A DNA stretch of 45,049 nucleotides from Lentisphaerae bacterium RIFOXYA12_64_32 (GCA_001803235.1 MHBL01000078.1:1-45049), one strand, 5' to 3'. Shown: positions 34,601 to 43,265, numbered from the stretch's first letter. Notes: a model not told the origin generated them from the letters alone. Made by a program: numbers and translations.

Positions 34601-37600
34601 CCTCGGCGACGAGCACCTGGACCTCGACACCGGCGTGTCGTTCACCTACAGCAACGGCAAGTACATCTTCGAACTCGACGACCTGCCGATGGACTTCAAG
34701 AAGAACCTGCCGGGCTTCTTCCAGAACGTCAAGCTCGGAAAGATTCTTTTCGTCTACGACCGGAGCACCAAGAAGAAGACCCTCGAAATCGAGCTCGATG
34801 TCAAAATGGACTATTTCGTCGATAACACCCCCGAAGGCGAACCCGAGCCGTGGGTGAAGGTCGACGTCACCGTCTCCGGGGGCGCCGGCAATCCCACGGA
34901 ATGGCACATGGAATTCGATGACATCGGCCCGTTCGGCAAGCCGCCGGGCGTCGGTTTCACCATCACCAGCCTGGGCGGCGGCAAGCTCGCTACCGGCTGG
35001 GAACTGAAGGGCGGCATCTCCTTCCGCCTGCCGGAGGAGTGGCACAACCAGGATGTCATCAAACTGCCGGACACCGTGACCGGTACCATCGATTACAAGA
35101 AGAACCGCGGGTTCCGGGCCGAGATCGACTGGAAGGACGCGCCGAAGCTGGACCTCGGCGGCAACTCGAGCATCAACTGCACCGGGTTCGTCATCACCAA
35201 GTCCAGTCCGTGGGGCTTCGCCGTGGCGGGCGAACTGGCGTTTCTCGGCAACACCGTGGATGGCAACCTCGGCATCCAGAACGGCGGGCTGGTGTTCACG
35301 CTGCCCCCCGGCATGTCCTTTCATGCGACGCTGGGCGGTTGTGAGGTCGAGTTCAAGAACTTCAGCATCCAGTTCGCCAACACCCCGGCGCTGGGGGCGG
35401 ACGTAACGCTCGAATTCAGCGAGTCCTCGCCGCTGTGCCGGTTCTTCCCGCAGCCGGTCAGCCTGCAACTGGCCGGCGGTCCCGACCGCTTCACGCTGGC
35501 GGCCAATCTGGACCTGCGCGCCACCCTCGATCTCGGGCTGCTCGGCGAAGGCGGGCTGGGGCTCGACCGCCTGTCCGTCACGGGCGGCACGCAGGGCGTG
35601 GGGTTCGAGGTCGACGGTGATATCACCCTGAACTCGGTCACGGTCGGCATCGACATGGGCATCCGGCAGGAGAACTTCTTCTTTGTCGCCGACTTCGGCG
35701 ACAAGGGCGTCAGCGTCGACGTCGCCTACCTGTTCGCTTTCGAGATCAAGCACAAGCTCGGTATCGAATCGCTGTTGGGCGTGCAGTACATCCTGATCGA
35801 CGACATGGCGATGGCCCTGGGCAACGACATCTACGGCACGAGCATGGCCACCAAGAAGTTCAAGTACGTGCTCCCGGATGCCATTCCCCCGGTCGGGTTC
35901 CCGTTCTTCGACGACTTCGACGGCGCCGTCCACATGATGGGGTTCGGCGTCAACATCGGGGTGCAGTTCCCCTTCCCGAACGAAAACGACCTGAAAGACC
36001 TGGTCAAGGTCATGGTCGGCGTGTTCAAGGACCACAGCCTGGACGAAAATGCGGTCAACGACCTGCACGCGCCGAAACTCGACCTGCACGACATCGCCCT
36101 CCTCTTCCCGAAGGTCCCGGGGGTCACCTTCAAGAATGGACGGTTCGTCACCACCGACGACGAGTTCAAGGCGATTTTCGGGTCGGACAAGCTGGTGCTG
36201 ATCGACGATCTTCAGCTCTTCGGCCCGTCGCAGATTGTGGACCTGGCCAAGGCCGGGTCGGTCTACGACGTGGTCGTCGCTCTCGTGCCGCCGACTATCC
36301 GCAAGGGCAAGTGCGACCTGAACCTGCGCGGCTTCAACGCCCACGGGGCGTACGACTTCCACCAGGCGGACATGAACAAGTACAACCAGAACATCGACGG
36401 GTTGCCCGCGCTGGACACGTTCGTGAAGAAGGTCCGCTACGTGGACAGCCACTCGGAAAAGGAACCCGCCACACTGAGCGTGAACCGGGGCTGCAAGCTG
36501 CTCCAGGCCTGGGGCGGGTCCGCCCCGGAACTCACCCATACCACCGGACAGCAGCAGTCGGACTCCTGCGCCCTGGCCAAGCAGCGCGACTTCCTGCACA
36601 CCCTGGTTGCCTCCCCCGACTTCATGAGCCTGAACCTGAACAATCGCGCCTTTGCCACCGCCCTGGTCAACGCGGTTCTCGCGCGTGCCCCGCGGACGGG
36701 CGAGTTTCCCACCTATCGCGACGACCAGCTCTGGGTCATCAACCCGTTCGATTCGCGGCTCAAGTCCGTGTATACGCCCAGCGGCACCGTCAATGCCGCC
36801 GAAGACGCGCTCCTGGCCGGGCTGCTGGACCGCAAGATTTCCCGGGGAACGGCACTGGATTTCCTGATCGCCTCGGACACCTTCCGCAACGACGTGCAGC
36901 CGACTCTCGCGACTGCCGCCAAACCGGCGCTCGCGGCTTTCGTCACGGGGGCCTACCGTGCCCTGCTCGGCAATGCGCCGGACCCGGAAGTGGCCGCCGC
37001 CTGGACCAACGCCCTGATGGCCGCCGCCCCCTGGGGAACCGCGGACGCCGATGCGCCGGGCATTCTGGCGGAATCCCCCGCCGTCGCCCTGCCGCAGGGC
37101 TATTTCAAGGCAGCCTTTGACGTGAAGGTTGCCGACAATACCGTGCAGGATGAAATACTCACCGTGAAGCTCCTGCAGGGCGGCAAGGTGCTGGCGGACC
37201 AGGGATACAAGGGAACCGACTTCGTCACCGCGGGCGAGTACCAGAGCCTGTTCCTGCCCTTTGCGCTGTCCGAAGGCGCCGGCCAGTTGCAGGTGGCCAT
37301 CGAAACGACCCGGGCCGCCCAAGTCGCGATCGAGGACATCGACCTGTTCTCGGCCGTTCAAGCCGAGGTGGAAGACGTCGCGCTGCCCGAGGACCTCGGC
37401 GGCGGCACGGCGCAGGTGCGCTGGAATGTGGTCGACATCACCCAGGAAATCCAGCAGGTCGTCGATTTCCTGACCTTCCTCACCCCGCCCGCGAAACAGG
37501 ACTCCAAGCAGTACCTGCCCACTCTCTGGAAAGCACTCGTGGCCGCGGGCGGCGCCCCGCGCTTCACCGGCAACCGGACCTGCTTCGACTACTCCGCCGC

Positions 37601-40520
37601 CATCACGGTCGAGGTCGACCTGCTCGAGGACGCCGGCGAAAATGCGATCTCCGAACTCATGTACGACGGCGATACGCTGCTGGCCCGCTACGGCACCGTC
37701 ACCCTGTTCAGCGAGGCAAGCATGAAGGGCAAGACGTTGACCCTGACCACCAACCTGCCGACGCTGACCGACACGGTGCTCGGCGACAACGGCGTGGCCT
37801 CGGTCAAGGTCGACGGCATGGGCAAGGCCCTCCTCTTCGCCGAGGCCAATTACTACGGCGCCCGAACCGAGGCCTCCAGCGACCTGCAGGACCTTAACGA
37901 CACCGATGTCGGACCCAACCAGACCTCCTCCGTCCAGATCTTCTATCCTCTTGCTTTGGGCGACGTGCTGAAGTGGCGGCTGACCGCGCGAACCGTGAAC
38001 GGCACCCTCATCGCCTGCGACGCGGGTGGCGTCGACATCGTCTTCCCAGGCGTGCCCCAGGACATGCATGCGCTGACCATGTTGCCCGGCGGACGCCTCA
38101 GGACGGCGTACACGGAGATCTCCGACGTACTGAACATGATGAAGCCCCAGACCATCTTCAGCAAGCCGGACCAGTTCCTGGCCGACTACTGGCGTGAGGT
38201 GCTGCTGCCGCTGCGGGAAACGGTGACCGCCTCCGGCAACAGCCTGGACTTCACCGACCCAGCCACCGGCATCGTCCATTCTCTGCAGATCACCAAGTCC
38301 GGCGACAGCACCGTCTCGGCCATCGGTTTTGACAAGGACGCGACGGACGGCAGAAACCTGACCCTGCTGCGCGGCACGGCGACCTTCTACGAGAACGGCA
38401 GTTTCCAGGGAACCGCGGCGCCCGTCCTGGCCGACATTGGCGACACCAGCCTCTCGCAGTTCGCCAATTACGGTCCCTACTCGTACAAGCTGGAGGGCGC
38501 GGCCCAGCTCGTGTTCTACCCCGAACCGCACTTCGGCAAGTTCCCTGACGCGCCGGACCAGACGTGGGGAGCGAACCAGTTCACCGATCCGGCACCGGCG
38601 CCCGACGCCGGCAGCCAGCCCGCGCTGCCCATTGCCGCACCGGCCGCGAAGACGATCCAACAACTCGACCTCGACGCGGGATACTACCAACTGGAAATCG
38701 TCGGGGCGCTTGCCAGGACCGCGCGGCCTGACGAGGACAAGGCCATAGCCAGGTTCGATCTGAGCGACATCGACCTGGTCGTTTACGAGGACGATGCGGA
38801 AGCCCCAGTCATCGAACTGGACCTGAAAGCGATCAAGGCCGACGGCAAGGGCTACGCTGCCGACGTGCTCCTGCGCGCCTTTGGGAGAAACCAGTTCGAC
38901 AACGGCAAGCCCACCTCGCTGAAGGTTAAGTTCAACGTCATGGAGAAGACCTCGCTGAAGGTGTTGCTCAAGGGACTGAGCACTCTCTATACGGTCAACG
39001 TCGCGTCCCTGGCGCTGTACAAGTTCCAACCCGGCGCGGGTGGCGTGACGGCCACCGCTTCCCAGCCGTACTTCGGGGATTGCCGGGACTACGGGTCGGT
39101 GCGCGCGTTGGTCCCGGTCGCCATCAGTGAGGCCACCGAGTGGGTCCTCACCAAGAGGCTGCCGACCGGCAACAACATCGCCGTCGCCCATGGTGCCATC
39201 GCGACGGGCGACGACGCGTCCGGGGGCAGCAACATCACGCAGGGCGACACGCGTATCGCCTGCTCCCTGCGCGGCTCGGACAACCAGTTGCTGCTGAAGG
39301 AGAGTACGGACGGTGGCGGCGGCGCTTTCTACCTTGAACCCCGCGCCGTCAGCGGCTACGTGTTCCCGGTGGACAACTACTACATCTACACGGGCGACAC
39401 CCCGCAAGCCGAGACCGACCTGCTCAACGTGGCCCGGCTGTTCCACACGTTCATCTCCAAGCAGGTGATGGTCACCGAAGGCCAGACGCAGACGACCGCC
39501 ACTCTGACGGCCAACAGCGGCATCAGCGCCGTCTATGGTACCCACACCGTGTCCGCCGTCAATCCCTCCTCCAAGCTTTCGTGGGTTACCACCCGGACCG
39601 TCGCGAACAAGACCGTGCAGTTCACGCTCATGCCGGGCAGCGACTTCAACTCCGGGGTCATCACCAGCGACACTCCTCACACAACCGTCCCCACCTTCGA
39701 GAACTCGACCCACCAGAAGGCCGGCATCGCCATCCCCATTCCACCCACCGAAAAGAACGGCTTCTATTTCGATATCGACGTCGCGGTCGGCGAATCCAAT
39801 GTCGTCAAAATCCAAACTTCCCTCTCCGGACGCATTCAGGCGGACGGGAACTTCTTCTTCGATGGCAAGGGCAACCTGATCATCGACAACTACACGCTGG
39901 CCGACGCGGAAATCAGCCTCGGCTCGCGGGAAGGGCTGAGCATCCGCGGCAAACTGGACCTCTTCGGCGCCGCGAACATCCTCGTCGACGGGTATGTCAA
40001 ACCGGACGGCCAGTTCTACCTGCACGGCGAGGCGCAGATCATGAGCAACGGCACGGGGGTCAAGGGTACTCTGACCTTCAGCAACAAGGAGCTGTTCGTC
40101 GAGGGCGCCCTGTACATCGCCAACTACGACATCGGCTCCGAAACGTTCAAGATCAGCGACGGGACCGTGTCCCTGTCGAAAGACGTGGGCATCGGCATCG
40201 GTGGGTTCGACTACACCCTGGAAGTCTGGCTGAAAAGCCCGCACGGCGCCAAGGTCGACGGCCGCGCGTACATCACCATCAGAGTCCCGGTGAAGATCTG
40301 GGGGCCGACCAGTTACAAGCACATCCGCATCTGGGTTCCGTTTCACCACAAAACCATCAGCATTCCCTGGCACTGGGGCTGGGTCACGATCGCGCACGTC
40401 AATCTGCACTTCGATATCCACGTCGGCATGACAGTGAAGGGGCAGGAGATCGACTTCAATATCGGCATCGCCACGATGGGCTACAACTTCCGCACCCACC
40501 ACCTCACGGCCCACTGGTAA
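31653..40520 (+). CDS. Giant secreted multidomain protein (2955 aa) with DUF4214-like and beta/gamma-crystallin-like domains
   Basis: A signal peptide (about 1-33) is followed by two GxN-type modules (GLNFVALPAAPL about 43; GWNPYGVLQAATP about 138) and a Gly/Ala/Asp-rich linker (about 203-258). A very long beta-strand-rich body extends to about 1600 (GHDFDGGTSLHIHTVLF; GHGAIGALFMLEREQATNEW). Residues of about 1646-1792 resemble DUF4214 (FVTGAYRALLGNAPDPEVAAAW). Residues of about 2012-2097 look like a beta/gamma-crystallin pair (VTLFSEASMKGKTLTL; ALLFAEANYYG) with near-consensus calcium signatures DNGVAS and PNQTSS. A second degenerate crystallin-like unit lies at about 2241-2305. The C-terminal 260 residues are repetitive beta-strands. 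A surface or extracellular structural protein is inferred, possibly exported by the adjacent type II system. Confidence 0.8.
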   Translation: MRTDNMRWNAFLRAAVLVAALLCLCPRGAAAAEAAQKLELTKGLNFVALPAAPLSADLTDVLRPILDQVEMVQFYEPKTGSWRFFAPALNGDNTLADLREGAAFYVRVRDACTLALLTAVSTDAAQKPTVSATPPAPGWNPYGVLQAATPRDLVTAVPDRQFSLSDDALFSAVNIETATFQKIVDADAPLAAGQGLWLYNVVPPGSGAGREVADGGQADGKDRDTGGGQGAAGTGAGGTQAAAGPGLTATAKPPALGSGKKDTAKFGDFTFSVDPESKKATFTAVPDDLQHLFVPDKDYEVRIVYEDGIAAAAQCMVSLDNADAALTAAGMALKKKDVSYGVIAEDEDSGKVRLELGAEVTVDGKKLHGEFFWKEGQGKELRLKVASRGTSVVAAWTDNNGAVERKGGDRSWCLPLPDGAPGVFDMEQDSKSIDSLDEGDHWVPLTLDTGGGISFTSKADVNVSFLQALFPGGGGELKKTAQVTVDADGEVAAGDDRIFREAALVCAPGGAFQAVFRGWHLVPEIHIADNNAVQRNSLVWNPELTLQLADKGDNWSVAGGLKLDAELVASLCQQTGGTSMTDYLKALVQRAKEAFARQTGANPPTPGRLPAGSSLTLSPFFAAQVGTEGDIGGGEKKEFTLDTTIEADFQVAGLAGSPGYAHWNECNLDFQIDFWKDVVADVFVSRIWSYNSDSFFAGVPTDFEDKFVTRATIGLDFAQACGWDGATALLSLDWRTDQTFDRTGDFQRDDGIFIPNANIYKYQSSLLGSFDLADASDSQFAANGWRFGVKNVMLTSAEREIGFRADDNAFMSLLGTPFSRRPLTDIQQINGEVILIPPDDLEWFPTVNAYLFFDKVTVRGQDKWTKVFLGEVEFGHDFDGGTSLHIHTVLFRQDPETQGWTFMLAGSVDFGHGAIGALFMLEREQATNEWLLYVSLTGDIDGYATVSAFAVIRKEDGEWQWKKGTYSGTARIGPETLDWLREILGDEHLDLDTGVSFTYSNGKYIFELDDLPMDFKKNLPGFFQNVKLGKILFVYDRSTKKKTLEIELDVKMDYFVDNTPEGEPEPWVKVDVTVSGGAGNPTEWHMEFDDIGPFGKPPGVGFTITSLGGGKLATGWELKGGISFRLPEEWHNQDVIKLPDTVTGTIDYKKNRGFRAEIDWKDAPKLDLGGNSSINCTGFVITKSSPWGFAVAGELAFLGNTVDGNLGIQNGGLVFTLPPGMSFHATLGGCEVEFKNFSIQFANTPALGADVTLEFSESSPLCRFFPQPVSLQLAGGPDRFTLAANLDLRATLDLGLLGEGGLGLDRLSVTGGTQGVGFEVDGDITLNSVTVGIDMGIRQENFFFVADFGDKGVSVDVAYLFAFEIKHKLGIESLLGVQYILIDDMAMALGNDIYGTSMATKKFKYVLPDAIPPVGFPFFDDFDGAVHMMGFGVNIGVQFPFPNENDLKDLVKVMVGVFKDHSLDENAVNDLHAPKLDLHDIALLFPKVPGVTFKNGRFVTTDDEFKAIFGSDKLVLIDDLQLFGPSQIVDLAKAGSVYDVVVALVPPTIRKGKCDLNLRGFNAHGAYDFHQADMNKYNQNIDGLPALDTFVKKVRYVDSHSEKEPATLSVNRGCKLLQAWGGSAPELTHTTGQQQSDSCALAKQRDFLHTLVASPDFMSLNLNNRAFATALVNAVLARAPRTGEFPTYRDDQLWVINPFDSRLKSVYTPSGTVNAAEDALLAGLLDRKISRGTALDFLIASDTFRNDVQPTLATAAKPALAAFVTGAYRALLGNAPDPEVAAAWTNALMAAAPWGTADADAPGILAESPAVALPQGYFKAAFDVKVADNTVQDEILTVKLLQGGKVLADQGYKGTDFVTAGEYQSLFLPFALSEGAGQLQVAIETTRAAQVAIEDIDLFSAVQAEVEDVALPEDLGGGTAQVRWNVVDITQEIQQVVDFLTFLTPPAKQDSKQYLPTLWKALVAAGGAPRFTGNRTCFDYSAAITVEVDLLEDAGENAISELMYDGDTLLARYGTVTLFSEASMKGKTLTLTTNLPTLTDTVLGDNGVASVKVDGMGKALLFAEANYYGARTEASSDLQDLNDTDVGPNQTSSVQIFYPLALGDVLKWRLTARTVNGTLIACDAGGVDIVFPGVPQDMHALTMLPGGRLRTAYTEISDVLNMMKPQTIFSKPDQFLADYWREVLLPLRETVTASGNSLDFTDPATGIVHSLQITKSGDSTVSAIGFDKDATDGRNLTLLRGTATFYENGSFQGTAAPVLADIGDTSLSQFANYGPYSYKLEGAAQLVFYPEPHFGKFPDAPDQTWGANQFTDPAPAPDAGSQPALPIAAPAAKTIQQLDLDAGYYQLEIVGALARTARPDEDKAIARFDLSDIDLVVYEDDAEAPVIELDLKAIKADGKGYAADVLLRAFGRNQFDNGKPTSLKVKFNVMEKTSLKVLLKGLSTLYTVNVASLALYKFQPGAGGVTATASQPYFGDCRDYGSVRALVPVAISEATEWVLTKRLPTGNNIAVAHGAIATGDDASGGSNITQGDTRIACSLRGSDNQLLLKESTDGGGGAFYLEPRAVSGYVFPVDNYYIYTGDTPQAETDLLNVARLFHTFISKQVMVTEGQTQTTATLTANSGISAVYGTHTVSAVNPSSKLSWVTTRTVANKTVQFTLMPGSDFNSGVITSDTPHTTVPTFENSTHQKAGIAIPIPPTEKNGFYFDIDVAVGESNVVKIQTSLSGRIQADGNFFFDGKGNLIIDNYTLADAEISLGSREGLSIRGKLDLFGAANILVDGYVKPDGQFYLHGEAQIMSNGTGVKGTLTFSNKELFVEGALYIANYDIGSETFKISDGTVSLSKDVGIGIGGFDYTLEVWLKSPHGAKVDGRAYITIRVPVKIWGPTSYKHIRIWVPFHHKTISIPWHWGWVTIAHVNLHFDIHVGMTVKGQEIDFNIGIATMGYNFRTHHLTAHW

Positions 40521-40623
40521 CCGGGACCTGAATCGAACCGCGGCGGCGCCTGCAGGCTCCCGGCACGACTCGTGCGTCGCGGCGGGATCCCCGGCACTCG
40601 CGCTCGCGGCTCGGCATGCCGGC

Positions 40624-40652
40624 TTGTAAACGCGGCTTCCAGCGAATACGTT
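40624..40652 (+). promoter_or_regulatory. Possible promoter of tRNA-Arg
   Basis: TTGTAA (40624-40629), 17 bases, then TACGTT (40647-40652), ending 17 bases before the tRNA. The -10 is a weak match. Confidence 0.3.
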
Positions 40653-40668
40653 ATTTCCTGCTTCCAGC

Positions 40669-40745
40669 GCGCCCGTAGCTCAGTTGGATAGAGCGTCTGC
40701 CTCCGGAGCAGAAGGCCGCAGGTTCAACTCCTGCCGGGCGCACCA
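40669..40745 (+). tRNA. tRNA-Arg (anticodon CCG)
   Basis: The acceptor stem GCGCCCG (40669-40675) pairs with CGGGCGC (40735-40741). The D arm GCTC/GAGC, the anticodon arm TCTGC-CTCCGGA-GCAGA and the T arm GCAGG-TTCAACT-CCTGC are all complete. The anticodon CCG reads CGG arginine codons. The discriminator A and an encoded CCA (40743-40745) follow. Confidence 0.97.
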
Positions 40746-40842
40746 TCCCGTTTCCGTCCCTCCTCTTGCTCAGCGCAATTCCCGTTGCCATCTCGTTTTG
40801 ATCATCGTTGCCGTCATCGTGAGCGACGGCGTGTCAGGTGGG

Positions 40843-41119
40843 GGGGGCGACCGCAATGCTACTGAGGTTCTCCGGTGCTGCGTGTCCGTCGCACTTGGCA
40901 AACGCGTCGGTTTCGCGGCGAATCGCGGCCATCGACAGCGGCATGTGGAGTGCGGCGGCAGAGGGCGAGTGAGCGCCCGGCGACGCCGCTTTGGCTGGGG
41001 TGCGTCGCGCGGGCAAAGCGTCTCAGCCAAAGCGGTGTCGCGCCGCCCGTGGCGGACTTGCCACCGCGCTCCATAGGGTGACGTCGACGAGAACCTTTGA
41101 TAGCATTGGGGGCGACCGC
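40843..41119. mobile_element. Nested palindromic element bracketed by a 12-bp direct repeat
   Basis: GGGGGCGACCGC occurs at 40843-40854 and 41108-41119. Inside, imperfect terminal inverted repeats AATGCTA...GGTTCTC (40855-40872) and GAGAACC...TAGCATT (41089-41107) enclose two further nested inverted repeats. One is TGGAGTGCGGCGGCA with TGCCACCGCGCTCCA (40946-40960/41059-41073, two mismatches). The other is CCGCTTTGGCTG with its perfect complement (40986-40997/41024-41035). It fills most of the 439-bp gap after the tRNA, which has no gene. The bracket looks like a target duplication, so this is probably a third non-autonomous mobile family. Confidence 0.6.
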
Positions 41120-41184
41120 GATGGCCATGGCGAGGGGAGCCGGTCAGGAGTTAGGAGACGACGGTCGGCGCGTCATTCCGGCAG

Positions 41185-41943
41185 TCACGGGGCGCCGCCG
41201 CTGTGCCGAAACACCTTGACCAGGTAGCCGATGGCGATGACGGCAATGGCCACGATCAGTGCGATCCAGAGCTTGCGGTTCTCGGTCCGCTCCGCCTGTT
41301 CCGGAGTCACGGGTTTGGACGTCTTCACGTCTGTGCCGGCAATTTGGCAGCGCAGGTGTCCGAGGACGAACTCCTGGCCCAGGGACAGTTTCATGGGGCT
41401 GGTGATTCGCGCGCCACCCACATGAGTGCCGTTGGTGCTCTGCAGATCTTCGATGGTGATGGCGCTGCCGTCGAGCACGAGACAGGCATGCTGGCGCGAG
41501 CAACTCGCATCAGGCACCTTCACCGTGTTGCCGGCGCCGGTCCCGATGTGGTTGGGTCCTTCCCAAAGCGGCAGCCGTTTGTACTCACCGGGATTTGTTT
41601 CGTAGCAGAGTTGGGTTCCGCTCGGACCGCCGCGTTCGCCCACGAGCAGGAAGCAGGATCCAAACCGGAACCGGTCGCCGGGCATCAGTGCCGTCTCGCC
41701 GACCTGCTTGCCATCCTTGAAAATGCCATTGCTGCCGGCGTGCAGGATTCCCCACTGCTTGCCTTTCCGCACCAGGAAGAGGTGGGTGCGTCCCACCGTA
41801 CCGTCGACGCCCGACAGGTTCTTGAGCGACACATCGGAGGAGGAGGAGCGTCCTACGCTGACGGTCTCCGCCGAGGCGAAATCCTCTGTCGAGAACCGTT
41901 TGATCTCTTCCCCGTCGTTGTTGAACACACGGCAGACTGGCAT
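41185..41943 (-). CDS. Tail-anchored protein with two FHA domains
   Basis: The 252-residue protein has a first FHA-like domain (about 20-105) with VSVGRSSSSDVSLKN and THLFLVRKG, partly degenerate. The second FHA domain (about 120-205) has the full pattern: IGTGAGNTVKVPD, then CSRQHACLVLDG, then DLQSTNGTHVGG. FHA domains bind phosphothreonine. A single hydrophobic helix (about 226-245, LWIALIVAIAVIAIGYLVKV) near the C-terminus anchors it, leaving both domains in the cytoplasm. It would act as a membrane-localised phosphopeptide reader. No kinase gene is in the window. A G-rich Shine-Dalgarno lies about ten bases upstream. Confidence 0.88.
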   Translation of the reverse strand: MPVCRVFNNDGEEIKRFSTEDFASAETVSVGRSSSSDVSLKNLSGVDGTVGRTHLFLVRKGKQWGILHAGSNGIFKDGKQVGETALMPGDRFRFGSCFLLVGERGGPSGTQLCYETNPGEYKRLPLWEGPNHIGTGAGNTVKVPDASCSRQHACLVLDGSAITIEDLQSTNGTHVGGARITSPMKLSLGQEFVLGHLRCQIAGTDVKTSKPVTPEQAERTENRKLWIALIVAIAVIAIGYLVKVFRHSGGAP

Positions 41944-42005
41944 AGGGCATGTCCCCCTTCAAAATTTCCGCCGCCGCAACCTGGCGAAACCCAAGTCCCG
42001 CCCAT

Positions 42006-42034
42006 AGATTAATCTGTTTTTCGCTTGCCGGCAA
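42006..42034 (-). promoter_or_regulatory. Candidate promoter of the FHA gene
   Basis: Read on the minus strand: TTGCCG (42034-42029), 17 bases, TAATCT (42011-42006). The -35 lies in the palindrome CTTGCCGGCAAG and the -10 in AGATTAATCT. Confidence 0.3.
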
Positions 42035-42243
42035 GTGGTCTCGCTCAATCAGCGTCAAGCGTCAACGGCGTGGGATGCAGGTGCACGCTCTTCGGGTTGA
42101 GCCGTCCGCCGCGGCGGATAGCGAGGAGTTCTCCCAAATGCACCTTGTGCCCTTCGACGGGTTCATGGAGTTTGGCTCGCGTGCGCGATCACGACGAGGG
42201 CACCTTTGGCGGACGCATTGCCAAATCAGCGTATGAGTTCCTG

Positions 42244-42271
42244 TTGACAACCTCGTAATCGGACGTATGTT
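42244..42271 (+). promoter_or_regulatory. Sigma-70 promoter of rplM-rpsI
   Basis: A perfect TTGACA (42244-42249), 16 bases, then TATGTT (42266-42271). Transcription would start near 42278, giving a leader of about 44 bases before rplM. This is the best promoter in the window and fits a highly expressed ribosomal operon. Confidence 0.8.
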
Positions 42272-42321
42272 ATTGCTCTTTTTCGTGAACTTAGCGGCCA
42301 CGGTTATAGACTGGAACGCGC

Positions 42322-42750
42322 ATGAAGACATTTCTTCCCAAACCGGAACAGATCGATCGGAAATGGTGGGTTGTCGACGCTGACGGCAAGGTCCTTGGGC
42401 ACTTGGCCGTACGGATTGCCGATGTGCTGCGGGGCAAGCACAAGCCGACGTTCGCCACGCACTTGGATTGCGGCGATTTCGTCGTCGTCGTAAACGCCGA
42501 GAAGGTGAAACTCACCGGGCGCAAAGAGAAGCAGAAGCTGTACAAGGATTGGTCCACGTACATGGGCGGCCTGAAGGTGCAGCGTGCCGAGGAGGTCAGG
42601 GCCAAGCGACCGGAACGAATCGTGCAGGAGGCCGTTTGGGGGATGATGCCCAAGGGCCGTCTTGGGCGGGCCCAGTACCGGAAGCTGAAGGTCTACAAGG
42701 GCGCGACCCATCCGCATGAGGCACAGCAGGCTGAACCATTGCCTCTCTGA
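42322..42750 (+). CDS. rplM: 50S ribosomal protein L13
   Basis: This 142-residue protein is of standard length. It opens KWWVVDADGKVLGHLAVRIA and continues with FVVVVNAEKVKLTGRKEKQK, then AVWGMMPKGRLGR and a final KLKVYKGATHPHEAQQ, the full L13 signature. L13 binds 23S rRNA early in large-subunit assembly. It is the first gene of a two-gene operon with rpsI, 66 bases downstream. Confidence 0.98.
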   Translation: MKTFLPKPEQIDRKWWVVDADGKVLGHLAVRIADVLRGKHKPTFATHLDCGDFVVVVNAEKVKLTGRKEKQKLYKDWSTYMGGLKVQRAEEVRAKRPERIVQEAVWGMMPKGRLGRAQYRKLKVYKGATHPHEAQQAEPLPL

Positions 42751-42816
42751 TGTCGGGCCAGCAGGTTTTTTCCGCGCTGGTCGGTGCGGCTGTAGTAACG
42801 GAAGGGAATCTGGAGC

Positions 42817-43218
42817 ATGGTAAAGGCAGCGAAGGCTGAGGTCCTCTCCATTGGCCGTCGTAAGTCGGCTGTGGCTCGGGTGCGGTTGAGTGCCGGAACC
42901 GGCAAGGTCACGGTCAACGCCCGGGAGTATGCCAACTTTTTCCCGTCGCAGACGCTGCGTGGTTACATCAATCAACCGTTGATGATCGCCGGTGTCTCAC
43001 AGGCGTACGATATCACCGCGACGATTCAGGGCGGCGGCCCCGTCGGGCAGGCGGGCGCGCTGCGGCTCGGGATTTCCCGCGCCTTGGTGAAGGCCAAGCC
43101 GGAACTGCGTGCGGTGATCAAGGAGAGTGGCATGCTCACCCGTGACTCCCGGGTCAAGGAACGGAAGAAGTACGGTCAGCCCGGCGCACGGAAGCGGTTC
43201 CAGTTCTCCAAGCGCTAG
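42817..43218 (+). CDS. rpsI: 30S ribosomal protein S9
   Basis: This 133-residue protein has IGRRKSAVARVRLSAGTGKV near the start, GGGPVGQAGALRLGISRAL in the middle, and the basic C-terminal tail ending RKRFQFSKR, which reaches the P-site tRNA in ribosomes. It is followed by an intrinsic terminator, which closes the operon before argC. Confidence 0.98.
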   Translation: MVKAAKAEVLSIGRRKSAVARVRLSAGTGKVTVNAREYANFFPSQTLRGYINQPLMIAGVSQAYDITATIQGGGPVGQAGALRLGISRALVKAKPELRAVIKESGMLTRDSRVKERKKYGQPGARKRFQFSKR

Positions 43219-43265
43219 ACGGGGTTCTATTCGCGGAGAGCGAACTCCGCATATTCGGACGTGGC

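Noticed and set aside
32883..40514. A 2543-codon open frame antisense to the giant gene, with others antisense at 28377-32756 and 9316-12072
   Set aside because: In high-GC DNA with G/C-rich third positions, the antisense frame is often free of stops. The products are Arg/Val/Glu/Asp-rich without motifs. The sense frames have signal peptides, domains and ribosome binding sites.
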